Source of the DNA: MKUN01 sp964481425 | GTDB taxonomy: Bacteria > Bacteroidota > Bacteroidia > Chitinophagales > Chitinophagaceae | NCBI GenBank assembly: GCA_964481425.1 | Contig: CAYZTM010000004.1 | Coordinates: 62,001-126,000, forward strand | Length of the DNA: 64,000 nucleotides | Reading direction: 5' to 3' | In this document: in pieces, positions 42,409 through 52,343 of the stretch | How positions within the stretch are numbered: position 1 is the first letter of the stretch | Layout of the letters: the number at the start of each line of letters is the position of its first letter | Notes under the pieces: model-generated | Told to the model about the DNA's origin: nothing | Database searches by the model: none | What the model saw: only the letters and a program-made list of their open reading frames with translations | Made by a program: the position numbers and the translations under genes

Positions 42409-45400
42409 TTGAAGGGACAGAGCAATTTCGGATACAAATTTTTGGCTTTTATAGCGGTGGTGGCTGCTATTGCGAATGCTGCTGCACGCGGACATAAAGA
42501 CCCGTTTGTATTCAACCCTGATCCCGACGATACCCAAAAAGTGCAGAAGGCTGCAGACACTGCCCGCAAACTGGTCTTCCCCATACACGATAATACCGGC
42601 GACCCGGGGCAGGCCCACAACTACCATGCGATGGACCTGCAGGACCCACCCAATGTGCACCAGGACGTGGAATATGATCCGCACGACAGCAACTATTACT
42701 ACTACGACCGCATCGGCAGCGACTATATACGTAACCCGAGCTACATGACAATGGAGGAGTACCTCAAGTACCGCGGCCAGCAGGACGAACAAGCCTACTG
42801 GAAACGGAGGCTGGACGCGCTGACCATCTTCAACAAAAAGCCGGAGCTGCCCCAGATGTATCGCGAGGGCCTGTTTGACCGCATATTCGGCGGCAACGAG
42901 ATACAGGTGCGTCCGCAGGGCAATATAGACATCACTTTCGGCGGCAACTGGCAGAATATACAAAACCCAACACTGGTGCAGCGTGCCCAAAAGTACGGTG
43001 TGTTTGATTTCGACATGCAGATGAACATCAACCTGCTGGCAACTGTGGGGGATAAACTGAAACTGAACATCAGCAACAATACCAAAGCTACTTTCGACTA
43101 CCAGAACGTACAAAAGCTGGAATACACCGGTAAAGAAGATGAGATCATCAAAAAAATAGAAGCCGGTAATGTGAGCTTCCCGCTGAAGAGCAACCTGATC
43201 AACGGTGTGCAGTCGCTTTTCGGTCTTAAAACACAGTTGCAGTTTGGCAGGTTATGGGTAACAGGCGTAGTATCGCAACAGAAATCGAAACGCCAGAGCC
43301 TGACCGTACAAGGCGGCTCACAAACACAGCAGTTCTCTATAAAGGCTGATGACTATGAAGAGAACAAACACTTCCTGCTGGCGCAATACTTCTATAACAA
43401 TTACGATAAAGCACTGGCGCAATTTCCTGTGATAAACTCGCAGGTGACTGTCAACAAAATAGAGGTGTGGGTAACCAACCGCACCGGCGCAGTGGACAAT
43501 GTGCGCGATGTAATGGCCTTCACTGACCTTGGCGAAAACAATCCGTATCTGACCCAGCTTAAAGACGCCACGAAGCCTGCTTTTCCGGACAACAGGAGCA
43601 ATCTACTGTATGATGAACTAATGCAAAACCCGAACGGAAGGCAGCAAGGCTATGCAACCGCATCGGCAGTATCGCTGGGGCTTACCCAGCAGCAAGACTT
43701 CGAACGCACTACAGCGCGCAAACTGAATCCGTCAGAATTTAGCTTTAATCCGCAATTAGGCTATATATCGCTGAACACACAGCTGAACCCGGATGACATA
43801 CTTGCAGTTGCTTACCGCTATACCACAACGAATGGTAAAGTGTACCAGGTGGGCGAATTTGCAGAGGATCTTCCTCCTGACAGCACCGCTCCGAAAGTGT
43901 TGTACCTGAAATTGCTGAAGGGTACATCGGCCAGGCCTAACTTCCCGATATGGCACCTGATGATGAAAAACATCTATACCCTTGGCGGACTGGGCGTATC
44001 GAAAGAAGACTTCAGGCTGAATGTACTTTATCAAGACCCGGGCGGGGGGGAAAAACGCTACCTGCCTGAAGGACCCAAAGCAGGGGTGCCACTGCTTACC
44101 TTGCTTAACCTTGACCGTCTTAACTTCCAGAACGACCCATCACCCGATGGTATCTTCGACTTCGTGGATGGCATCACCATCAACACACAGCAGGGTAAGA
44201 TCATCTTCCCTGTATTGGAACCATTCGGATCGGACCTGAAACCTGCGCTGGGAAATAACCCTCAACTGGAACGTAAGTACCTGTACCAAATACTTTACGA
44301 CTCGACAAAAACAATTGCACGGCAGTTCCAGCAAACGAACAGGTATGTGATAAAAGGCTCTTACAAGTCAGCTTCATCGTCAGAGATATTCCTGGGGGGC
44401 TTCAATATCCCGCAGGGTTCGGTATCGGTATCTGCAGGTGGCACCAAACTGATAGAGAACCAGGACTACCAGATAGATTACGGACTGGGTAAAATAAAAA
44501 TCCTGAACCAGGGTATATTGAATTCCGGTATTCCCATCAACATACAATACGAGGACAATGCGACCTTCGGCTTCCAGCAGCAAAACTTCATGGGTGCGCG
44601 GTTCGACTATTACCTGAACAAAAAGCTGGCACTGGGTGGTACGGTGATGCGCCTGACAGAAAGGCCCTTTACTCAAAAAACCACCTTTGGTGAAGATCCC
44701 ATCAAGAACACCGTGCTTGGTTTGGATGCCAACTACCAATCGGAATCGCAGGGCCTGACACGCTTGCTGGACAAGCTGCCTATTTATTCAACTACTGCAC
44801 CATCATTCATTAATGCGACAGGTGAGGTTGCAAGCCTCATGCCGGGGCACCCGAAACAGATCAATGCATTGGACCCTGAGGGCTCGGTATATATTGATGA
44901 CTTTGAAGGAACGTCAAGTGCATATGACCTTAAATTCCCTGCTAATGCATGGACGCTTGCCTCGACACCTTTTGGTGCACATGACAAGAATGGCAATGTG
45001 CTCTTCCCTGAAGCAGCAGATGCCAATAAGCTTAGCTATGGGTATAACCGTGCGCGATTGGCCTGGTATTTCATTGAGCCTACATTGGTGGACCCCGGAA
45101 GCGGTGTACCGGACTATGTGAAGAACGACCCGAACCAGCACTACATCAGGATGGTGCAAACGCAGGACATCTTCCCCCAAAAATCAATAACAACATTACA
45201 GAACGCCACAAGCACTTTTGATCTCGCCTATTATCCAAAAGATAAAGGACCCTATAACTTCGACTACACCAATGTGGATGCCGATGACAGGCTTACGAAC
45301 CCGGAAAAGCGCTGGGGCGGTATTATGCGGCCGATAGAGTATAGTGACTTTGAAGCATCGAATGTACAGTACGTGGAGTTTTGGGTAATGGACCCTTTTA

Positions 45401-48400
45401 TCAATAATCCCAACTCACAGGGTGGTGAACTATACATCAACCTGGGTAATGTATCGGAAGACGTGCTGAAGGACTCAAGGAAGTTCTTCGAAAATGGCAT
45501 CCCTTATCCTGAAGATAAGAGCCAGCTTGACCAAACTGTATGGGGATATGTACCGAAATTTCAGCAACAGATCACAAGAGCATTTGACAATGATCCTGCT
45601 GCACGTGCTGTGCAGGACGTAGGTTACGATGGCGCCAATGATGATGATGAAAGAAACGTATTCTTCGGCGACTACCTGCAGAGACTTGCCCAACACGTGA
45701 ATGCTGCAGCGCTTGCTGCGGCGCAGGCCGACCCATCGGGCGATGACTACAAGTATTACCGGGATGCCAGCTATGACAATAACAATACAGGTGTGCTCGG
45801 CCGGTACAAATATTATAACAACCCGCAAGGCAACTCGCCTGTTACAGACCCGAACTCATCGTTCGCAACTTCTGCAACCACTTTGCCTGAGTCAGAAGAT
45901 GTAAACAAGGACAATACACTTAACGAAAGTGAATCGTACTACGAATACCGTATAGACCTGAAGCCGAACATGCAGGAAGGCAGTAATTATATCGTGAACA
46001 AGATCACTACACGGCCCAAACTGCCAAACGGAAGCTATGAAGACGAGACATGGTACCAGTTCAAAATACCCATCAACGAATACCAGCAACGCGTTGGCGA
46101 TATCTCCGATTTCAGGGCCATACGCTTTATCAGGATGTACCTGACCGGCTTCCAGGACAGTGTGATCACACGCTTTGCACAACTGCAGCTTGGCCGTAAC
46201 CAATGGCGCACTTACCAGTTCTCCCTGCAATCGCCGGGAGAAAACATACCGGAACCTGACCAGAAGTCGAACAACTTCTCGGTAACCACAGTAAGTGTGG
46301 AAGAGAACAGCGGCAGGCAGCCGATACCCTATGTGATACCACCGGGCGTAAACCGCCAGCAGGCAGCCGTAGCCAACGGCCAGAATGTTCAACTTAACGA
46401 ACAGGCCCTGTCGCTACAAACCTGCTCATTGAAAGACGGGGATGCAAGGGGCGTGTATAAAGAAGTAGGCGTAGATATGCGCCAGTACAGTGCGTTGAGA
46501 ATGTTCCTGCACGCGGAATCGCAATCAGGGCAGACACCGTTGAGGGACGGTGATGTAAAAGCATTCATACGTATAGGCAGTGACTTTACCAACAACTACT
46601 ACGAATACGAGATACCGCTTAAGATAACCAATCCCGGTGCGACTACACCCGATGATATATGGCCTGAAGCCAACCGCATGGACCTGGTGCTGGCCGACCT
46701 GATAAATGCAAAAACAGAACGGAACGCAGCCGGCCTCCCATCATATGTGCCCTATACTACTACCGGTAGTAAAGGCAATACGATCGTTGTGGTGGGTAAC
46801 CCCAATATAGGCGATGCAAAAACGATCATGCTGGGCATCATGAACCCTAAAAAGACTGCACAGACACCTGATGATGACGGCACGGCGAAATGTGTAGAAG
46901 TTTGGTTCAACGAGCTGCGTATGGTAGGACTGGACGAAAAGACCGGATATGCTGCTGCGGGCAAGGTGAACCTACAGCTGGCCGACCTGGGCAATGTGAA
47001 CCTGTCGGGCAGTATGCATACACAGGGCTATGGTAATATAGACCAGAAAGTGGACCAGCGGTATAAGGATAATTTCTACCAGTACAATGCATCGACCAAC
47101 CTGAATATGGGTAAGTTGATGCCCCGTAAATGGGGTGTTCAACTGCCTTTGTTCCTCGGCTACTCGCAAAACGTAAGTAATCCTGAATTCAATCCTTACG
47201 ACCTTGATGTAAAGTATAAAGATGAACTTAATACCGCTAACAATGCACAACAAAGGGATTCTTTCAAAAAAGCAGCACAGGACTTCACGTCGATCACAAG
47301 TGTGAACCTGACGAATGTCCGCATACTGGGCAACCCCGACAAACAAACTGCCAAAACAAAGCCGTGGAGCGTTAAGAACTTCGATGTGAGCTACGCTTAT
47401 AACCGCCAGTTCAAAAGGAACCCTACAATAGAGAGTGATAACCTTGTGAATAACAAGCTGGGGCTTGGCTACACCTACAATATCAAGTCTAAATCAATTG
47501 AACCGTTCAAGCGAACGTTCAAATCGCGATCGAAATGGCTATCGCTGATAAGGGATTTCAACTTTAATCCCCTACCATCGAACTTTACTTTCAGGACAGA
47601 CCTGAATAAAGTGATGGATGAGACCAAGGTGCGTAACATAAGCGACGGCCCGTATGAGATAGACCCGACCTACTACAAGAATTTTACCTGGAACAGGATG
47701 TATACGCTGCGCTGGGAGCTGGCCAGGTCGCTGTCTTTCGACTATAGTGCAACCAACAACTCGCGCGTAGATGAGCCCTACGGAAAGCTGGACACTAAAG
47801 AGAAGAGGGATACCCTATGGCATAACATTGAGCGACTGGGCCGCAATACCAATTATACCCAATCGTTCAACAGCAGTTATAATACGCCGCTACAGAAAAT
47901 ACCGTTGCTTGACTGGACCAACCTGCGCTTATCGTACAACGCAAACTATACCTGGACAGCGGCCTCTCAACTGGCACATGACCTGGGTAATACAATTAGC
48001 AACAACCAAACAAAACAGGTGACGGGAGAACTCAACTTCACATCGTTGTACAATAAGAACCGATGGCTGAGAGCAATAAACCAACCTGTGCGGCGAACGA
48101 ACAAAAAAGAATCGAAACCGAAGAATACCGGGGCCGGTAATAAAAATGTAAAAGACCTGCGTACAGGCGATAAGAAGAACCCGCAGCAGATGCGCGACAA
48201 TGATGACGACATCGTGCATCCACCTAACGTAGGGGACAATAATGACAAAGACAAGAAAGCCAAGCAAACGCCGAAGGATAGAATAGAGGCCGCACTAATG
48301 GCAGCCAAGGCCGCCAATATGAGCGACCAACAACTGGACTCGCTGCGTAAAGTGCTGGAGCAACAGGAGAAGGACAGGCTGAAAGCAGAGAAAGCCAAGA

Positions 48401-49884
48401 AGAAAGCGGCGCGCAAAGCAGCGAGAAGAGCGCGAAGGAATGTGAACCCTGAGGTGGGCCCTGTGGTACGCTTTGTCGGCAAGCTACTAACCATGGTGAA
48501 GCGCAGCACGGTGAACTATACGGAAAATTCGGGCACCATACTGCCGGGCTACCTGGACAGCACCCGTGTAATGGGCGTTAACACCAGCTCCGGAGCTCCG
48601 GGCATAGACTTTGTATATGGGTATCAGCCTAACCAGCAATGGCTGGAATCGAAAGCGAGCGGCAACAAACTGAGCACCGACTCTTTGTTCAACGCACAGT
48701 TCCAGCAGACCTATTCGCAAAACCTGAACATACAGACCACCCTCGAGCCGTTCCAGGATTTCAGGATAGATATTAGCCTCACCAAGACCTTCAGCAAGGC
48801 GCATAATGAGCTGTATAAAGACACCAGTTATGCGCACGACGGAAGCGCATTCGAGCACCTGAACCCATACGAATCGGGCAGCTTCAATATATCCTATATA
48901 GGATTAAAGACACTGTTCAAATCGTCGGGCGCAAATTCGGCAGTTTATAACCAATTCCTGGCCAACAGGCAGATCATATCGCAACGGTTGGGTAATGCCA
49001 ATCCTTATACCAACGGCGCCAATGACCCGAATGATCCAAGCTATAAGAAAGGTTATACAGGATACTCACAGGATGTACTGGTGCCTGCATTCATCGCTGC
49101 TTATAGCGGCAAGAGCGCCAACAGTGTTGGCCTGATCGACTACAGCGGCGACGGCATCCGCTTCAATCCATTCGGCAATTACAAACCGATGCCCAACTGG
49201 CGCATCACATACAATGGGCTGAGCAAGCTGCCTTTCTTCAGGGACATCATGAACAGCATGAACATAACGCACGCCTATACCGGTACCATGTCGATGAATA
49301 GCTTCAACACATCGCTCCTGTACCAGGATGTTTATGGCCTGAGTGCGCCGTCGTTCATCGATTCTACCTCTGGCAACTATGTACCCTTCTACCAGGTGCC
49401 GAACCTGACGATGTCGGAACAGTTAAGTCCGCTGCTGGGTTTTGACATGTCGTTCAAGAACAACCTGACGGGTACACTGAAATTCAACAAGAGCAGGACA
49501 GTAAGCCTAAACCTCCTGGACTACCAGGTAAGTGAGACCAAGAGTACCGAGTACCAGGTGGGGCTCGGTTATAGGGTGAAGGGATTGAAACTACCTTTCG
49601 CCATACTTGGCGTCCGCAAGCTTAAGAACGACCTGACCTTTAAGGTAGATGTAAGCCTGCGCGATGACCGCACGACCAACAACTATCTATCGCAAAACAT
49701 AGGCATCACCTCGCGGGGTCAAAAAGTGATCGGTATATCGCCGACCATAGATTATATAGTAAATGACCAACTGACACTCCGCATGTTCTATGACAGGCGA
49801 CAAAGCATCCCGTATGTATCGAGCTCGTACCCGATAACGACAACACGAGCGGGTATCATGCTACGCTTCACATTTGCACAATAA
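42409..49884 (+). CDS. sprA: Type IX secretion translocon SprA (Sov)
   Basis: The outer-membrane pore of the type IX secretion system, a very large single-chain beta-barrel. The 2,491 residues begin with a signal-like N-terminus from a TTG start (MKGQSNFGYKFLAFIAVVAAIANAAA); no ATG precedes it in frame. SprA features include the N-terminal repeats about the IQVRPQGNIDITFGGNWQNIQNP block, the central QINALDPEGSVYIDDFEGT region and the C-terminal strands ending SYPITTTRAGIMLRFTFAQ. A lysine/acidic-rich low-complexity insert lies near residues 1898-2013. It is 12 bases downstream of ruvA and is followed by a terminator. Confidence 0.96.
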   Translation: MKGQSNFGYKFLAFIAVVAAIANAAARGHKDPFVFNPDPDDTQKVQKAADTARKLVFPIHDNTGDPGQAHNYHAMDLQDPPNVHQDVEYDPHDSNYYYYDRIGSDYIRNPSYMTMEEYLKYRGQQDEQAYWKRRLDALTIFNKKPELPQMYREGLFDRIFGGNEIQVRPQGNIDITFGGNWQNIQNPTLVQRAQKYGVFDFDMQMNINLLATVGDKLKLNISNNTKATFDYQNVQKLEYTGKEDEIIKKIEAGNVSFPLKSNLINGVQSLFGLKTQLQFGRLWVTGVVSQQKSKRQSLTVQGGSQTQQFSIKADDYEENKHFLLAQYFYNNYDKALAQFPVINSQVTVNKIEVWVTNRTGAVDNVRDVMAFTDLGENNPYLTQLKDATKPAFPDNRSNLLYDELMQNPNGRQQGYATASAVSLGLTQQQDFERTTARKLNPSEFSFNPQLGYISLNTQLNPDDILAVAYRYTTTNGKVYQVGEFAEDLPPDSTAPKVLYLKLLKGTSARPNFPIWHLMMKNIYTLGGLGVSKEDFRLNVLYQDPGGGEKRYLPEGPKAGVPLLTLLNLDRLNFQNDPSPDGIFDFVDGITINTQQGKIIFPVLEPFGSDLKPALGNNPQLERKYLYQILYDSTKTIARQFQQTNRYVIKGSYKSASSSEIFLGGFNIPQGSVSVSAGGTKLIENQDYQIDYGLGKIKILNQGILNSGIPINIQYEDNATFGFQQQNFMGARFDYYLNKKLALGGTVMRLTERPFTQKTTFGEDPIKNTVLGLDANYQSESQGLTRLLDKLPIYSTTAPSFINATGEVASLMPGHPKQINALDPEGSVYIDDFEGTSSAYDLKFPANAWTLASTPFGAHDKNGNVLFPEAADANKLSYGYNRARLAWYFIEPTLVDPGSGVPDYVKNDPNQHYIRMVQTQDIFPQKSITTLQNATSTFDLAYYPKDKGPYNFDYTNVDADDRLTNPEKRWGGIMRPIEYSDFEASNVQYVEFWVMDPFINNPNSQGGELYINLGNVSEDVLKDSRKFFENGIPYPEDKSQLDQTVWGYVPKFQQQITRAFDNDPAARAVQDVGYDGANDDDERNVFFGDYLQRLAQHVNAAALAAAQADPSGDDYKYYRDASYDNNNTGVLGRYKYYNNPQGNSPVTDPNSSFATSATTLPESEDVNKDNTLNESESYYEYRIDLKPNMQEGSNYIVNKITTRPKLPNGSYEDETWYQFKIPINEYQQRVGDISDFRAIRFIRMYLTGFQDSVITRFAQLQLGRNQWRTYQFSLQSPGENIPEPDQKSNNFSVTTVSVEENSGRQPIPYVIPPGVNRQQAAVANGQNVQLNEQALSLQTCSLKDGDARGVYKEVGVDMRQYSALRMFLHAESQSGQTPLRDGDVKAFIRIGSDFTNNYYEYEIPLKITNPGATTPDDIWPEANRMDLVLADLINAKTERNAAGLPSYVPYTTTGSKGNTIVVVGNPNIGDAKTIMLGIMNPKKTAQTPDDDGTAKCVEVWFNELRMVGLDEKTGYAAAGKVNLQLADLGNVNLSGSMHTQGYGNIDQKVDQRYKDNFYQYNASTNLNMGKLMPRKWGVQLPLFLGYSQNVSNPEFNPYDLDVKYKDELNTANNAQQRDSFKKAAQDFTSITSVNLTNVRILGNPDKQTAKTKPWSVKNFDVSYAYNRQFKRNPTIESDNLVNNKLGLGYTYNIKSKSIEPFKRTFKSRSKWLSLIRDFNFNPLPSNFTFRTDLNKVMDETKVRNISDGPYEIDPTYYKNFTWNRMYTLRWELARSLSFDYSATNNSRVDEPYGKLDTKEKRDTLWHNIERLGRNTNYTQSFNSSYNTPLQKIPLLDWTNLRLSYNANYTWTAASQLAHDLGNTISNNQTKQVTGELNFTSLYNKNRWLRAINQPVRRTNKKESKPKNTGAGNKNVKDLRTGDKKNPQQMRDNDDDIVHPPNVGDNNDKDKKAKQTPKDRIEAALMAAKAANMSDQQLDSLRKVLEQQEKDRLKAEKAKKKAARKAARRARRNVNPEVGPVVRFVGKLLTMVKRSTVNYTENSGTILPGYLDSTRVMGVNTSSGAPGIDFVYGYQPNQQWLESKASGNKLSTDSLFNAQFQQTYSQNLNIQTTLEPFQDFRIDISLTKTFSKAHNELYKDTSYAHDGSAFEHLNPYESGSFNISYIGLKTLFKSSGANSAVYNQFLANRQIISQRLGNANPYTNGANDPNDPSYKKGYTGYSQDVLVPAFIAAYSGKSANSVGLIDYSGDGIRFNPFGNYKPMPNWRITYNGLSKLPFFRDIMNSMNITHAYTGTMSMNSFNTSLLYQDVYGLSAPSFIDSTSGNYVPFYQVPNLTMSEQLSPLLGFDMSFKNNLTGTLKFNKSRTVSLNLLDYQVSETKSTEYQVGLGYRVKGLKLPFAILGVRKLKNDLTFKVDVSLRDDRTTNNYLSQNIGITSRGQKVIGISPTIDYIVNDQLTLRMFYDRRQSIPYVSSSYPITTTRAGIMLRFTFAQ

Positions 49885-49910
49885 ACGACACGATAATTAA
49901 GTTGCTTTTC

Positions 49911-49940
49911 AACCCCGGATAATATCCGGGGTTATTTATA
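49911..49940 (+). terminator. Intrinsic terminator after sprA
   Basis: AACCCCGGAT (49911-49920) pairs with ATCCGGGGTT (49924-49933), then ATTTATATTT. Confidence 0.88.
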
Positions 49941-50001
49941 TTTAAAGGGCCTCAAGGCAGTTTTGTAAAGGACTGTAACAAGAATATAGGCGGTATAATC
50001 G

Positions 50002-50009
50002 TATATTTG
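50002..50009 (+). promoter_or_regulatory. Probable -7 box of the paa operon
   Basis: TATATTTG lies 23 bases before the paaA ATG. No TTG at the usual -33 spacing, so an activator may be required. Confidence 0.5.
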
Positions 50010-50031
50010 TAGTTCATAAAAAATGTGATCC

Positions 50032-50982
50032 ATGACCGTTCATTCGTTCGAAGAACATTTTGAAGAGAAGCTGAAAAAGGATGTGGCGATAGAACCACGC
50101 GACTGGATGCCGGAAGCCTACCGGAAGACGCTTATCCGCCAGATATCGCAGCATGCACACAGTGAGATAGTGGGTATGCTGCCCGAAGGCAACTGGATAA
50201 CCCGCGCACCAAGCTTGCGCCGTAAGGCAGTATTGCTGGCCAAAGTGCAGGATGAGGCCGGTCATGGCCTCTACCTCTACAGCGCAACAGAAACATTAGG
50301 GATAAGCAGGGACGAGCTGTATGAGCAACTGCACACCGGCAAGGCAAAATACTCCTCCATATTCAACTATCCCACACTAACATGGGCCGATATGGGTGCT
50401 ATTGGCTGGCTGGTGGACGGCGCTGCCATAATGAACCAGGTGCCCCTCTGCCGCACATCGTACGGACCCTATGCAAGGGCGATGGTGCGTGTATGTAAAG
50501 AGGAGAGCTTTCACCAAAGACAAGGCTTTGAGATCATGCTAACCCTCTCGAAGGGAACAGAAGTACAAAAAAAGATGGCCCAGGATGCCCTTAACCGCTG
50601 GTGGTGGCCATCCATTATGATGTTTGGCCCACCGGATGACAACAGCCCGCATACAGAGCAAAGCATGCACTGGAAAATAAAGCGTTTCACCAATGATGAG
50701 CTACGCCAGAAATTCATAGACGTGACTGTAGAACAGGCCAAAATACTGGGGCTGAGCGTACCGGACCCGGACCTGAAATGGAACGAAGAACGCGGCCACT
50801 ATGACTATGGCACGATAAACTGGGACGAGTTCTGGAACGTGGTAAAAGGCAACGGCCCCTGCAATAAGGAGCGACTTGAGACCCGCAAGACCGCATGGGA
50901 AAAGGGGGCATGGGTGCGTGATGCGGCTGCAGCCTACAGCGAAAAACGAAAGAAAAGAGCAGCTGAACAGCAAGCTGCATAA
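50032..50982 (+). CDS. paaA: Phenylacetyl-CoA epoxidase subunit PaaA
   Basis: Catalytic di-iron subunit of the ring-1,2-epoxidase. Its 316 residues carry the bacterial-multicomponent-oxygenase-like helices with metal ligands in KAVLLAKVQDEAGHG (the E-x-x-H type pair) and the later VCKEESFHQRQG. The WMPEAYRKTLIRQISQHAHSEIVGMLPEGNW N-terminus is diagnostic. First of paaABC; an inverted repeat lies in the 65-base gap to paaB. It needs PaaC as structural partner and PaaE for electrons. Confidence 0.96.
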   Translation: MTVHSFEEHFEEKLKKDVAIEPRDWMPEAYRKTLIRQISQHAHSEIVGMLPEGNWITRAPSLRRKAVLLAKVQDEAGHGLYLYSATETLGISRDELYEQLHTGKAKYSSIFNYPTLTWADMGAIGWLVDGAAIMNQVPLCRTSYGPYARAMVRVCKEESFHQRQGFEIMLTLSKGTEVQKKMAQDALNRWWWPSIMMFGPPDDNSPHTEQSMHWKIKRFTNDELRQKFIDVTVEQAKILGLSVPDPDLKWNEERGHYDYGTINWDEFWNVVKGNGPCNKERLETRKTAWEKGAWVRDAAAAYSEKRKKRAAEQQAA

Positions 50983-50990
50983 ACAAGTAC

Positions 50991-51019
50991 ATTGGCTACA
51001 AGAGCGATCTGTAGCCAAT
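50991..51019. repeat. Perfect 9-bp inverted repeat between paaA and paaB
   Basis: ATTGGCTAC (50991-50999) and GTAGCCAAT (51011-51019) around an 11-base loop. The arm GTAGCCAAT is the same word as in the repeat cluster at 27651-27942. As RNA it would form an intercistronic hairpin upstream of the paaB start. Confidence 0.7.
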
Positions 51020-51047
51020 GCTATATATAACAACATAGCCGAAACAT

Positions 51048-51353
51048 ATGTCGCAAGTAACAACAGAACATACAAACGAATGGCCTTTGTGGGAAGTGTT
51101 CATCCGCAGCAAGGCCGGACTGGACCATAAGCATGTAGGCAGCCTGCATGCAGCCGATGCACAAATGGCGATAGAGAATGCCAGGGATGTATATACCCGC
51201 CGTATGGAAGGGGTAAGCATCTGGGTGGTGGAAAGCAAATACCTGCACACTTCGGACCCGGATGAGTCAGCATCTATGTACGAACCTGCCAATGATAAGA
51301 TATATCGTCACCCTACCTTTTATAATCTACCTGACGAGCTGAAACATATGTAA
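51048..51353 (+). CDS. paaB: Phenylacetyl-CoA epoxidase subunit PaaB
   Basis: Small non-catalytic subunit of 101 residues that bridges PaaAC heterodimers. Hallmarks are WPLWEVFIRSKAGLDHKHVGSLHAADAQMAIENARDVYTRR (split here in segments EVFIRSKAGLDH, HVGSLHAADAQMA and ENARDVYTRR) and the C-terminal SIWVVES. The stop overlaps the paaC start by one base (TAATG at 51351-51355). Confidence 0.95.
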   Translation: MSQVTTEHTNEWPLWEVFIRSKAGLDHKHVGSLHAADAQMAIENARDVYTRRMEGVSIWVVESKYLHTSDPDESASMYEPANDKIYRHPTFYNLPDELKHM

Positions 51354-52195
51354 TGGCAGGTAAGACCTCAACAATGGATACACAGAAATTAAAATATACG
51401 CTACAGATAGCCGACAATGCGCTGATCATGGGCCACAGGCTTAGTGAGTGGTGCGGCCACGGACCGATACTGGAGCAAGACATAGCGCTGACCAATATAG
51501 CGCTTGACCATCTTGGTCAAGCCAGAAGCCTATACCAATATGCGGCAGAGCAATTCAATGAACTGCCCAGGGAAGAAAAAGAGACACTATTCAATTCTAC
51601 CGCTTTACAGAACATCATTGCCAGCGGGAAAGCCGTAGATGAAGATGATATGGCCTACCTGCGTGACGGATGGGACTTCAGGAATGTGCTTTTGACAGAG
51701 CAAGAGAACAAAGACTGGGCCTATACCACTATGCGGTCCTTATTTTACGATGCTTTCAATTATTTCTTCTATACTGCCTTACAGCAAAGCAAGGACGAAA
51801 CACTGGCAGCCATAGCTGAGAAATCTCTGAAAGAAGTGACTTACCACTTGAGGTGGAGCAGCGAGTGGGTGATAAGATTAGGCGACGGAACCGAAGAAAG
51901 CCACAAACGCGCACAGGAATCGCTGGACAACTTATGGCAATATGCCGGTGAATTATGCATCATGAGCGAATACGACAAAGCTATGCTTGAGGCAGGTGCA
52001 GGGGTGAACCTTGATGATATAAAAAGCAAATGGGCTGAGCGTATCAGTACTATCCTGAGCGAAGCAACATTGCAACAACCAGAAGATGGCTGGATGCAAC
52101 AAGGGGGTAAAGAGGGGAAACACACGGAACACCTTGGCTATGTACTAGCCGAAATGCAATATATGCAACGTACCTACCCGAATATGGAATGGTAA
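51353..52195 (+). CDS. paaC: Phenylacetyl-CoA epoxidase subunit PaaC
   Basis: Ferritin-like structural partner of PaaA, 280 residues. Recognisable are MGHRLSEWCGHGPILEQDIALTNIALDHLGQA in pieces (LSEWCGHGPILEQDIALTNI, ALDHLGQARSLYQYAA), DWAYTTMRSLFYDAFNYF and the YHLRWSSEWVIRLGDGT block. It has lost the full di-iron ligand set of PaaA in the family. Translation is coupled to paaB. The usual next gene, paaD, does not follow directly; two membrane-protein genes intervene. Confidence 0.94.
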   Translation: MAGKTSTMDTQKLKYTLQIADNALIMGHRLSEWCGHGPILEQDIALTNIALDHLGQARSLYQYAAEQFNELPREEKETLFNSTALQNIIASGKAVDEDDMAYLRDGWDFRNVLLTEQENKDWAYTTMRSLFYDAFNYFFYTALQQSKDETLAAIAEKSLKEVTYHLRWSSEWVIRLGDGTEESHKRAQESLDNLWQYAGELCIMSEYDKAMLEAGAGVNLDDIKSKWAERISTILSEATLQQPEDGWMQQGGKEGKHTEHLGYVLAEMQYMQRTYPNMEW

Positions 52196-52343
52196 AATTG
52201 AACAAACATAAAAGTACTCCACGACATATACACTGCTATAAGAACCGGTTGAAAAAACCAGGTAACTGGGCATTAAGTAATTATACGCTCGTACAAAATG
52301 GTTGGTTCTATAAAACTCTGATTTCATTTTAACAAGTTTGCTT

